From assembly GCA_029339505.1 (NCBI GenBank), contig JAQISU010000036.1, positions 8,036,501-8,100,500 of the forward strand: a stretch of DNA of 64,000 nucleotides, read 5' to 3'. The notes beneath the pieces were generated by a model that saw nothing but the letters and a program-made list of their open reading frames with translations, had not been told where the DNA came from and did not search any database. This document shows, piece by piece, positions 57,573-64,000 of this stretch. The first letter of the stretch is position 1, and the number at the start of each line of letters is the position of its first letter. The DNA is from Unio delphinus (taxonomy: Eukaryota > Mollusca > Bivalvia > Unionida > Unionidae). The translations under genes and the position numbers were made by a program.

Positions 57573-58010
57573 ATGATCATCCATTACAATCATGATAAAC
57601 CAACCCCCGTCTATGTAGTTAATTCACGGTTTCCAGTTTATAAGGCATACTATGGAGATGGCTTAGGCAATACCATTTTAGGATTCTTTTCAAGAATGGC
57701 CCCAAAAGTGATGCCGTTAGCTAAACAATTATCAATGAAAGCCATTGATGTTATTCGTGATAAGGGTATTAGTACTGTTGGAGATCTTGCCGGGAAAGCG
57801 TTTTCAACTGCGAAGGATAAAATAACATCATTAGTGGGGCGAAAAAAGAAACCGTTACCGTCTACAGAAGAAATGCCTGCAAGTGTTAGTAAAATTATAA
57901 ATAACGCAGTAGATGAAAAACTAGCGTCGATGGTAAATCAAGGGGACCAAAGCAATATTGCAAACATGATAGCAGGAAGTGGCTTTAAAAAACTACGACG
58001 AAAACGCTAG
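57573..58010 (+). CDS. Copy A: small amphipathic virion-type protein
   Basis: 145 codons, intact. Contains YYGDGLGNTILGFFSRMAPK, a Gly-rich start leading into an amphipathic helix (IPLAKQL-like KVMPLAKQLSMKAID), then GKAFSTAKDKITSLVGRKKK and a strongly basic C-terminus KKLRRKR. The pattern 'G.GLG....F.R..P..K' is common in Polinton/adintovirus and adenovirus-like core or membrane-active minor capsid proteins; the assignment is inference. The stop codon TAG is embedded in a CGCTAGCG palindrome. It directly precedes major capsid. Confidence 0.6.
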   Translation: MIIHYNHDKPTPVYVVNSRFPVYKAYYGDGLGNTILGFFSRMAPKVMPLAKQLSMKAIDVIRDKGISTVGDLAGKAFSTAKDKITSLVGRKKKPLPSTEEMPASVSKIINNAVDEKLASMVNQGDQSNIANMIAGSGFKKLRRKR

Positions 58011-58065
58011 CGTTTTTCACGATGAAATTCTATGGATTTTCACGCTAGCGTTTTTCACGATGAAA
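58005..58065 (+). promoter_or_regulatory. Direct repeat with CGCTAGCG palindromes between late genes
   Basis: CGCTAGCGTTTTTCACGATG occurs at 58005-58024 and again at 58043-58062. The palindrome also occurs at 61277-61284 in copy B between two late genes. Termination, processing or protein-binding roles are possible. Confidence 0.5.
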
Positions 58066-58097
58066 ATCACGATTTAGACTCTGATAAATAGAATAAA

Positions 58098-59113
58098 ATG
58101 TTCAAAAAATCACATGATCCGGCGTTTGATATAGACGCCCCAGTTGGCAAGGATGATTCTGTACGCGATTATCAATATTACGCCTATCATGCCATAGACT
58201 CAAATAGTCGAGCAAGAATTGATCTTCAAGTCCATGATACCAGTAAATACTTTTTACCCTGTGAAGCATTTATTGAACTAGAAGGAGAAATTGTAACAGC
58301 TGCTGATACTACTGCTGTACCAGCACCGTATCCAGCTGATACTCAAGTCGGTTTTGTCAATAATGGTATTATGGCGCTATTTGAGAGTGCTAGATATCTC
58401 ATTGATGGAAAAGAAATTGAGTCCATAGATCGTGATGTTGATGTGGCTACAACAATAATCGGGTTAGCTAGATATTCCGATGATTATACAAGATCAGCAG
58501 GACCCTCTATGATGTTTGCAAAAGATGGTAAGAATACCGCTGGTGGAAATCAATTTGTTGTAAGACGACCAAAAAAACGTGATAATAGTGATTCTGATGT
58601 CGAGAATATGATTATAAACAACGACGTTAATTTCAATCTAGGAGCCGCAACACGAAACTCAATGTTGCAAGGAGAGCGTAAATCATTTTCATGCGCGATT
58701 CCACTGCATCACATATTTGGATTCTGTAGAAACGTCAGAAAAGTTATCTACGGGGCGAAGCATACAGTATCGCTTGTACGAAAGGGTGATGATAATGATG
58801 CAATTTGGAGAATTCCAGCAAATGCTGCAGCCGCCAATGGTGATGCCGGTAGAGTCGATTGAACAAAAATATCATTGTGGATGCCAGTGTTGACTCCAGC
58901 AATCACCGCAGAAGGACGATTACTATCATTTATGGACCAAGGAGGAAAATCATTACTAAGTTGGCTAACCGTGAGTACAGATGTGAAACAATCAAATATC
59001 AACGGGTTATTCACTTGGAACCTAGCAGCAAAACAAGGCGTTTCTGCGCCACGTCATATATTTATTGCGTTACAGGATAACACACGAGTTGGCAATCAAC
59101 AACGAAGTCATAT
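58098..59113 (+). pseudogene. Copy A: major capsid protein (double jelly-roll), interrupted
   Basis: 254 open codons from ATG 58098, then an in-frame TGA at 58860-58862. The frame stays open downstream through WMPVLTPAITAEGRLLSFMD and FTWNLAAKQGVSAPRHIFIA to VGNQ and is then cut at 59113 by the terminus of copy B. Motifs typical of Polinton hexons: HDPAFDIDAPVGKDDSVRDY at the N-terminus, YFLPCEAFIELEG (first jelly roll), ALFESARYLIDGKEIE and SCAIPLHHIFGFCRN. About half the protein is present; the C-terminal part of the family can be seen in copy B. This would form the capsid shell. Dead because of the stop and the insertion. Confidence 0.88.
59108..59113. other. Predicted 6-bp target duplication of copy B (left copy)
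   Basis: TCATAT immediately precedes the copy B terminus and belongs to the copy A capsid gene. Polinton integrases make 6-bp duplications, so the same six bases are expected after the far end of copy B, beyond the window. Confidence 0.6.
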
Positions 59114-59431
59114 AGCAGCAGAAGGGGCGAATCAGACAACATTTTTAGACAAGTATTCACTGAAATCACGCTTAAAATCAATGAAACCAATGACATCAGA
59201 CCCAAAAGTCAATGACATCAGGTCCCAAATGTGTGTGTGAATCATGGATTAGGTCCAAAAAAAAATTATGAAAAAATCAATGAAATTAATGAAATCAAAA
59301 ACTTTTCAACTATTACATTTTTTGGGAAAAAGGGACTACAACATCGTTGTCACTCACCCTCTCTGCTGCTATGGGTTAACCGAATATTTGATCCAGTCCG
59401 ATACGATATCGTGTTCGAGGGTCATGTAAAT
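59114..59431 (-). repeat. Terminal inverted repeat of copy B
   Basis: Matches 48552-48836 with two insertions of about 20 bases (near 59205 and 59310). The inner end includes the ~50-base ATPase 3' end fragment found in the other terminus, then switches to the penton-like gene, whose stop is two bases further on. Confidence 0.8.
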
Positions 59432-59433
59432 CA

Positions 59434-60807
59434 CTACGATTTCACAAATAGACTAATTTGTAAAACCTCCTCTTGTAAATCAATCAGATTATTAGACTGG
59501 TCAGTGAGTTTGAAATTAATTCTGGTTAATGAATTATTATGACATCGCATATAGACTGGATTCACCGGGGACTCAATTATTAAAAACCCTGGAGGAGCTG
59601 TTGGTGCAAATGAATACAAAATATATCCCTGCTGAGCTTGATTTGATCGTTCTAAATTTATTTGATAGCTTCCTTCGATCACATCACATACTAAATTGAG
59701 CGCAATCACCGTTGAAATATTCACATTGAACGGAGCAATATGCCTGCCACCACCGTCTGGGTCATTATTATGGGTCAGGATAGTTGTTTGTGGTTGTGAT
59801 GGTGTTTTTTTCCACGTATCATGGATTTTTTTGAAACCTTCATCGATGGCATCATCGAGAGATTTTTGTAGTTCTAAGAGATTATATCCTGGAAGTTTGA
59901 ATGTTGGAATATCTCCTATGCGGATCTTATAGTCTATTGCAAATAAATCTCTTGTTTTAGGACTACTGTCACCTAATACTTCTTGAATAATTTGTGAATG
60001 AAATGTTTCCATGTCATTGATGATTTTGTTACATGTTTCTACGACACTGATAAATTCATCTCGGGTGAGAGTGCCGGATCTAAGAGATATAAACAACAAC
60101 GAAATATCGTTATTGAAAGCTGTAAAATTTTCAGTGATTTTATCCCGGTTAGCAAGATGATGAATAAGTCGTACTCTTTCATCATATTCTACTCTAATGA
60201 AAAAATATGACTTATCATAATATCTATAGCTTTTTATTGGATTATCAGATTTTATCCTGTCTGTGATATAATCGGTTTTTTGTGGTTCTGGTAATTTAAT
60301 GGTTTTTCCACAGGGTGGTAATTCAGGCCATCCTAGTACGGTTCTAATAGAACTCTGATAGATATCTACGACGTATCCTTCTGTGCTTATTTCAATGGCA
60401 GATGATAGTGTCGGCACATGAACTGTTATAGCTATTTTTGATTCTTTCCCAGTAATCGATTTTATTCTACGCGCGAATTCATCATTGATTTGTTCAATTT
60501 GATATGATCCGGTTGGTATGGAAACAACGTTCCAGTCTGGGGTACCGTCGGGTTTATTCTTATTTGCAAATACCAGTGAATTATTGGGTTGTTGACCACC
60601 AAATGATTTTGACCTAATATTTGGCCAACTGTGGTATACTCGTAATTTTGCTAGCGCTATCTCCTTCACTGGGACCGGAGAGGGGAAATTGACACTGAAT
60701 TCTGGATTCGTTGAGGTTATTGAGATCATGCTTGTTTGTACTGGGTTTGTGTTCTCCACTATTTGTTGAAGTAATTCCATCGGTGTTGTCATTGTTATTA
60801 TACTCAT
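59434..60807 (-). CDS. Copy B: penton/minor-capsid-like protein
   Basis: 457 codons from ATG 60805-60807, intact. The N-terminal region has SMISITSTNPEFSVNFPSPV and ALAKLRVYHSWPNI, then SIPTGSYQIEQINDEFARRI, and after a helical middle the C-terminal FKLTDQSNNLIDLQEE. The 'IPTGSY.I..IN' and 'LTDQ.N..IDL..E' signatures are found in Polinton/adintovirus late proteins, thought to be vertex (penton) or fibre-associated; which one is inference. The gene ends two bases inside the terminal repeat, so it is the last gene of the element. The 5' end overlaps the neighbouring gene by 194 bases. Confidence 0.65.
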   Translation of the reverse strand: MSIITMTTPMELLQQIVENTNPVQTSMISITSTNPEFSVNFPSPVPVKEIALAKLRVYHSWPNIRSKSFGGQQPNNSLVFANKNKPDGTPDWNVVSIPTGSYQIEQINDEFARRIKSITGKESKIAITVHVPTLSSAIEISTEGYVVDIYQSSIRTVLGWPELPPCGKTIKLPEPQKTDYITDRIKSDNPIKSYRYYDKSYFFIRVEYDERVRLIHHLANRDKITENFTAFNNDISLLFISLRSGTLTRDEFISVVETCNKIINDMETFHSQIIQEVLGDSSPKTRDLFAIDYKIRIGDIPTFKLPGYNLLELQKSLDDAIDEGFKKIHDTWKKTPSQPQTTILTHNNDPDGGGRHIAPFNVNISTVIALNLVCDVIEGSYQINLERSNQAQQGYILYSFAPTAPPGFLIIESPVNPVYMRCHNNSLTRINFKLTDQSNNLIDLQEEVLQISLFVKS

Positions 60808-61261
60808 GTTTTTGTACTTCTAATTTTGACATCGCAGAATCATATATATCTACCATCGCTGAAAACTCACTCTCTGATATAATTGTATCATCGAGCGATG
60901 ACGATATCAATGATGATAATTGCGAGTATGCAGTGGACACAACATGAAATTGAATTATGTAGTCTTGTAGTTTCCGTTGGCTGCATGAGGATATTTTTTT
61001 TGTGATTATTGAAATAATTCCAGCGATTGTTGTTGCCGCAGAAATGCAAATTGGAACAGCTATCGGAGCCATCATTGTCACTGAAGACAGTATAATACCA
61101 GCTCCGGTGATTACACCACTCACAGCGTACACAGTAACATCAATTGTGGTAATTCTCCTGCGATATTTTTTAATTTTCAATTCATACTCCTCAGACAAGG
61201 TTTTGAGTCTAGTTTGATACTCTCTGACCTGATCATAGCGATATTGCGATGATGAAATCAT
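60614..61261 (-). CDS. Copy B: putative membrane protein with coiled N-terminus
   Basis: 215 codons. N-terminal helix REYQTRLKTLSEEYELKIKK, then two hydrophobic segments (ISAVSG-like VTVYAVSGVITGAGIILSSV and APIAVPICISAATTIAGIIS), and a polar tail. Similar 'helix + two membrane segments' proteins occur in invertebrate Polintons. The last ~65 codons run over the start of the penton-like gene in another frame, are Asn/Ser-rich and may be unneeded; a shorter original end cannot be excluded. Start ATG at 61259-61261; a CGCTAGCG palindrome lies 16 bases upstream. Confidence 0.6.
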   Translation of the reverse strand: MISSSQYRYDQVREYQTRLKTLSEEYELKIKKYRRRITTIDVTVYAVSGVITGAGIILSSVTMMAPIAVPICISAATTIAGIISIITKKISSCSQRKLQDYIIQFHVVSTAYSQLSSLISSSLDDTIISESEFSAMVDIYDSAMSKLEVQKHEYNNNDNTDGITSTNSGEHKPSTNKHDLNNLNESRIQCQFPLSGPSEGDSASKITSIPQLAKY

Positions 61262-61276
61262 TTTTTATTTTAACAA

Positions 61277-61284
61277 CGCTAGCG
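61277..61284. promoter_or_regulatory. CGCTAGCG palindrome between fibre-like and membrane protein genes
   Basis: Same 8-mer and flanks (AACGCTAGCGTT) as at 58005-58012, in a 48-base spacer. An AT-rich genome makes chance recurrence less likely. Confidence 0.4.
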
Positions 61285-61309
61285 TTTTCAATTGTGAAAT
61301 CCTTTCAAT

Positions 61310-62248
61310 TTATTTACTTAAATCCGCTACGAATTCCACATACCAGGCTGCTGAAACCCTAATCAAATTTTTATCATTAGTTGTTATAGTGAACTTTTCA
61401 GTTGTATCCTTGTCGACGATCGTTGAAATCGTATTATTGACCCCGGATGAACTCGACGATGATATATTAAATTGAGTCAATGGTGTTACTAGTGTTAATC
61501 GATAAATACCCTTGACGGTTGCAGTGATATCTAATGTGTTGTTTGTAGGTGTCCACGCAAATGATCCGTGTTGGATTGTATATACTATGTTGTTGGTTTT
61601 CTCATGAGGAATTTTTGTTTTTTCAATGATTGTTATCATCCTCGAAAAATCACCTTTGACGGCTTCGATGAAGTTTTTCGTCTCATCGATGGATTTTTTA
61701 ATATCAGGGAGTTTTAGTTCAATTTTATCCAACTGGGTTCCAATAAATTTATCAATGATATTTCTACGAAATGCGGTAAACTGTTTTATGTATTCTTCGG
61801 TTTTAACTTGAAGTGTTTTTAGTTCCAACTGAGAATCGCCGAGTTCAATTATTCTATCTGTAATAGACGAGAGGGGTATTATGCCCGGTTTGAGTTTACC
61901 CTGATCGGAAAATAACGCGATAGTATCCTCGATTGCGTTTTGTTGTTTAACTAAAATATCATCCAGAGAGATATTACTGGTTTTCAATTTACCCTGATCG
62001 GAAAATAACGCAACTGTGTTCTCGATTGCGTTTTGTTGTTTAACTAAAATATCATCCAGAGAAATATTACTAGATTTCAATTTACCCTGTTTGTCTTGAA
62101 ATACAACTATTTCATTCGGGTCAACACTTGTTAAATTTAACGTCTCAGCGATTTCATCTTTAATTTTTTTTGTTATATCCTTGATAGAATCAGGGGTTGC
62201 AGTGTCATCGGGTTTGGGTTTCAGAGGTCTTCCCCAAATATCAATCAT
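61310..62248 (-). CDS. Copy B: fibre-like attachment protein
   Basis: 312 codons, intact. Short N-terminal tail MIDIWGRPLKPKPDD, then three shaft-type repeats of ~31 residues, each with (V/L)F.D(K)QGKLK followed by SSNISLDDILVKQQNAIE (residues ~45-125). A coiled-coil stretch follows (~130-225), then a C-terminal beta-rich head (YTIQHGSFAWTPTNNTLDIT ... AAWYVEFVADL). The layout tail-shaft-coiled coil-head matches trimeric fibres of adenovirus-like particles; the role in receptor binding is inference. Two of the repeats are almost identical at DNA level. Adjacent to the protease stop, one base apart. Confidence 0.65.
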   Translation of the reverse strand: MIDIWGRPLKPKPDDTATPDSIKDITKKIKDEIAETLNLTSVDPNEIVVFQDKQGKLKSSNISLDDILVKQQNAIENTVALFSDQGKLKTSNISLDDILVKQQNAIEDTIALFSDQGKLKPGIIPLSSITDRIIELGDSQLELKTLQVKTEEYIKQFTAFRRNIIDKFIGTQLDKIELKLPDIKKSIDETKNFIEAVKGDFSRMITIIEKTKIPHEKTNNIVYTIQHGSFAWTPTNNTLDITATVKGIYRLTLVTPLTQFNISSSSSSGVNNTISTIVDKDTTEKFTITTNDKNLIRVSAAWYVEFVADLSK

Positions 62249-62249
62249 G

Positions 62250-62687
62250 TTATTGTAAAACTCTTTCTCTCTCTAAAAAGCGATTACTAGTGTAGTCATT
62301 AACGACAATATGAGGTGGTTTTCCCCTTGGGTTGCCCAAGGAGTTAGAAATAGCATCAAGGACATTTAATACTTCACTGCCACATATTGGTGGGTCATTG
62401 ATTTGTTGTGTTGGTAGCGTAGAATACCAAGTCTTCATTGGAAGGGTTTTTATATACCGCATAAACTCTTTTGGTGGGGCTAATCCATATGAATCAAAAT
62501 AGACAATCCCACGTGGATCAATAGCGTATGCAACCCAGTGAGTTCCAGGTCCGGTGCTGTTATCGAGATTAATAATACCTGTTTCAGTTTTGTTTGGTTG
62601 ATGTGGTAATTGATCTTTCATAAAAACTCCTCTGAAATTTTTAATCACTAGTTTTTTAGCAGCATCCATTAAATCAAAATTGGACAT
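62250..62687 (-). CDS. Copy B: adenain-type cysteine protease (maturation protease)
   Basis: 145 codons from ATG 62685-62687 (MSNFDLMDAAKK); the frame is open upstream to 62831, but that part reads the tandem repeats of the neighbouring gene out of phase, so the internal ATG is preferred. Catalytic residues: His in GPGTHWVAYAIDP, Asp in IVYFDSYGLAPP and Cys in PPICGSEVLNVLDA, the order of adenovirus protease (C5 family), which cleaves capsid precursors during maturation. Flanks: membrane-active protein upstream, fibre-like downstream. It is intact here, whereas copy C has lost the cysteine. Confidence 0.85.
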   Translation of the reverse strand: MSNFDLMDAAKKLVIKNFRGVFMKDQLPHQPNKTETGIINLDNSTGPGTHWVAYAIDPRGIVYFDSYGLAPPKEFMRYIKTLPMKTWYSTLPTQQINDPPICGSEVLNVLDAISNSLGNPRGKPPHIVVNDYTSNRFLERERVLQ

Positions 62688-62725
62688 GGGAACCATCGAA
62701 GATTTGGGAACCATAGGTTCCTCAA

Positions 62726-63265
62726 TTAATAAATCGTTCCTGGTAGTCTCAGGCCTGATCCGTGAACGGATCTCCCGCTGTACCATGAATACGGGGTTCC
62801 TGGTAGTCTTAGACCTTTTCCGCTGTACCATGAATACGGGGTTCCTGGTAGTCTTAGACCCAATCCTTGAACGGATCGTCTCTTTTTTTTATATCCTTGT
62901 CCAGTTGCCTTTTTTAGTGCCATTCCTGCTGCAGTACCAACGGCTCCTAACGCTGCTGCTTTAGCCACCGCTGGGGCTGCTGCTGCAATCAATGCTGGTA
63001 TTGCAGCTAACAATGGAAATATACCGCCTGTTTTCATCATATTTTTAATAGCAGCCGCAGAGAGAGTAATCTGAACTCCCTTTTTATCCTTGAAAGCATC
63101 ATTGAAATGTTTCACCTGACGAGTTGTCAGCGATAATTTATTTTCACCACCAGTCATTTGATTAGGTTTCAACGTGATTGTGGTTCCACATTTTTTAGCC
63201 GATTCTGATTGCAATTTTTTGATTTGACCAGGAGTTAACGTAACACTAATAACACTATATGACAT
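62726..63265 (-). CDS. Copy B: membrane-active minor capsid protein with C-terminal repeats
   Basis: 179 codons. N-terminal part has two related blocks (SVTLTPGQIKKLQSESAKK and SLTTRQVKHFNDAFKDKKG), each a helix with a hydrophobic core. A long hydrophobic Ala/Gly segment follows (FPLLAAIPALIAAAAPAVAK...), then a basic stretch (GYKKKRRS) and three repeats of GLRLPGTPYSWYSG. This layout is widespread in Polinton/adintovirus genomes, next to the capsid gene, and is thought to be a penton- or membrane-associated virion protein. The promoter context is TATATA directly before the ATG. Intact. Confidence 0.7.
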   Translation of the reverse strand: MSYSVISVTLTPGQIKKLQSESAKKCGTTITLKPNQMTGGENKLSLTTRQVKHFNDAFKDKKGVQITLSAAAIKNMMKTGGIFPLLAAIPALIAAAAPAVAKAAALGAVGTAAGMALKKATGQGYKKKRRSVQGLGLRLPGTPYSWYSGKGLRLPGTPYSWYSGRSVHGSGLRLPGTIY

Positions 63266-63304
63266 TATATATAATTGATTGATTCTAATTCAATGAAAAA
63301 TCGT

Positions 63305-64000
63305 TCAAAGATTTTCTACTGGGGCATCTACCACTCTCATTCTTCCACCAAAACCTTCGAGTAGCATTGATTTATCACTGAGAATGACAGCAACCGCTCT
63401 ATAATCAGCAGCACCAACAGGACGATTCACATTAGCTCTAAAGTGAATATCAACAACTGACTGTCTTGTCAAATCGAGATGTTCCAGTGAGAAGTAGTAG
63501 ATCGGATACAGATTCTTAAAATCAAATTGTGATATTTGCAAACCAGTATCGACATTTTGATCGCGTGCCATAAATGACAACAGACGATGATAAACTCGTG
63601 CAATATGATTTTCTGTGTAATTAAGTTGTATATCCTCAGATGGTTCCTGCTGGCCGTTTATTCTCAGTGAGACGTCTTTCACACCTAATTGATCAAATAT
63701 CATATGACTGAAGATTTGATTGCCAACTCGTGTGTTATCTTGGAACGCAATAAATATATGACGTGGCGCAGAAACGCCTTGTTTTGATGCTAGGTTCCAA
63801 GTGAATAACCCGTTGATATTTGATTGCTTCACATCTGTACTCACGGTTAGCGAACTCAACAACGACTTTCCTCCTTGGTCCATAAATGATAGTAGTCGTT
63901 GTTCTGCGGTGATTGCTGGAGTCAACACTGGCATCCACAATGATATTTTTGTTAAATTGACTTTACCGGCATCATCATTTATATGTGCTGCAGCTGGGTT
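63305..64000 (-). CDS. Copy B: major capsid protein, C-terminal part (runs off the edge)
   Basis: At least 232 codons, open throughout and with no 5' end in the window. Motifs: WMPVLTPAITAEQRLLSFMD, LFTWNLASKQGVSAPRHIFI, DVSLRINGQQEPSED, YHRLLSFMARDQNVDTG, LYPIYYFSLEHLDL, then ADYRAVAVILSDKS near the stop (second jelly-roll domain). Over the ~75 residues shared with copy A only about four differ. The stretch equivalent to the TGA of copy A is open here. Confidence 0.88.
   Translation of the reverse strand, partial: NPAAAHINDDAGKVNLTKISLWMPVLTPAITAEQRLLSFMDQGGKSLLSSLTVSTDVKQSNINGLFTWNLASKQGVSAPRHIFIAFQDNTRVGNQIFSHMIFDQLGVKDVSLRINGQQEPSEDIQLNYTENHIARVYHRLLSFMARDQNVDTGLQISQFDFKNLYPIYYFSLEHLDLTRQSVVDIHFRANVNRPVGAADYRAVAVILSDKSMLLEGFGGRMRVVDAPVENL

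Larger units (their letters stand above)
48552..59113 (+). mobile_element. Polinton/Maverick copy A (interrupted by copy B)
   Basis: Begins with a terminal repeat starting AGCAGCAG and carries, left to right, ATPase (-), zinc ribbon/phospholipase (+), integrase (+), HNH-helicase-PolB (-), Cys-rich (+), HNH (+), two unknown late genes, an amphipathic protein (+) and major capsid (+). The capsid gene is cut at 59113 by copy B. Stops in ATPase, phospholipase, PolB and capsid, plus frame changes, show or suggest decay. The remainder of copy A should resume beyond the right edge of the window after copy B. Confidence 0.85.
59114..64000 (-). mobile_element. Polinton/Maverick copy B (inverted, partial, continues off the edge)
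   Basis: Starts with the terminal repeat and carries, all on the minus strand, penton-like, membrane, fibre-like, protease, membrane-active and major capsid genes. All are open, in contrast to copy A. The gene order read on its own strand continues the order seen in copy A after the capsid gene, so A and B have the same layout and together show nearly a complete element. Confidence 0.85.

Noticed and set aside
48860..58862. TGA read as a sense codon, since three of the four substitution stops in copy A are TGA
   Set aside because: The other copies have ordinary codons at comparable sites, one stop is TAG, and copy B genes have no internal TGA, so decay is simpler.
62688..62831. 48-codon N-terminal extension of the protease
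   Set aside because: It reads the GLRLPGTPYS repeats of the neighbouring gene out of phase; the family start is at MSNFDL.
62680..62964. Plus ORF of 94 codons
   Set aside because: Antisense of the membrane-active protein repeats and hydrophobic segment.

Overview
The window looks like nuclear DNA of an invertebrate animal, most likely a mollusc (inference). It is AT-rich, has spliced host exons and very many satellites, and carries a tRNA-derived SINE, several non-LTR retrotransposons (LINEs), an LTR retrotransposon and large Polinton/Maverick (adintovirus-like) elements. Only two host coding exons are recognisable: the last exon of an NAD-dependent glycerol-3-phosphate dehydrogenase (2053-2256, minus) and a signal-peptide first coding exon of a secreted or membrane protein (47795-47902, plus).

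Region by region. 1-4.8 kb: the host exon and its surroundings. 4.8-13.9 kb: tandemly duplicated modules built from a LINE reverse-transcriptase fragment and two minisatellites. One module is hit by a SINE with a perfect 12-bp target duplication, and the empty site survives in its sister module. 14-16 kb: simple repeats. 16.6-20.9 kb: a 5'-truncated LINE (minus) flanked by GATGATAT, inserted into one of two paralogous promoter/first-exon modules (about 21.0 and 25.8 kb). 21-26 kb: satellites. 27.3-35.2 kb: a decayed LINE endonuclease gene split by a 6.7-kb Ty3/Gypsy element with equal-length 1684-bp LTRs and a GCCAG target duplication. Its single long ORF has gag, protease and integrase but no reverse transcriptase or RNase H. 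35-39 kb: unrecognised DNA.

39.3-46 kb: a badly decayed Polinton (copy C). It retains pieces of the packaging ATPase, phospholipase-like protein, integrase, fibre-like protein, protease, membrane-active protein and major capsid protein, and is interrupted by other repeats. 48.55-59.11 kb: Polinton copy A. It starts with a terminal inverted repeat and carries ATPase, zinc ribbon/phospholipase A2-like protein, integrase, a very large DNA polymerase B - SF1 helicase - HNH locus, a Cys-rich protein, a homing-endonuclease-like HNH protein, virion-type proteins and the 5' part of the major capsid gene. Several of its genes carry stops or frame changes. 59.11-64 kb: Polinton copy B, inverted, inserted directly into the capsid gene of copy A. 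It runs off the right edge, and every gene seen in it is open: penton-like protein, membrane protein, fibre-like protein, adenain-type protease, membrane-active minor capsid protein, and the 3' part of the major capsid gene.

Together A and B show most of one virus-like genome: protein-primed replication (PolB with helicase), integration (retroviral-type integrase), packaging and maturation (ATPase, protease), capsid (major capsid, penton-like, fibre-like) and membrane penetration (phospholipase A2-like and amphipathic proteins). The striking points are the Polinton-in-Polinton nesting, the PolB-helicase-HNH arrangement, a duplicated hairpin with paired base changes upstream of a late gene, and a Gypsy element that looks young yet lacks reverse transcriptase. 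Many of the frame breaks in copy A lie in homopolymer runs, so assembly error must be excluded before calling all of them decay.
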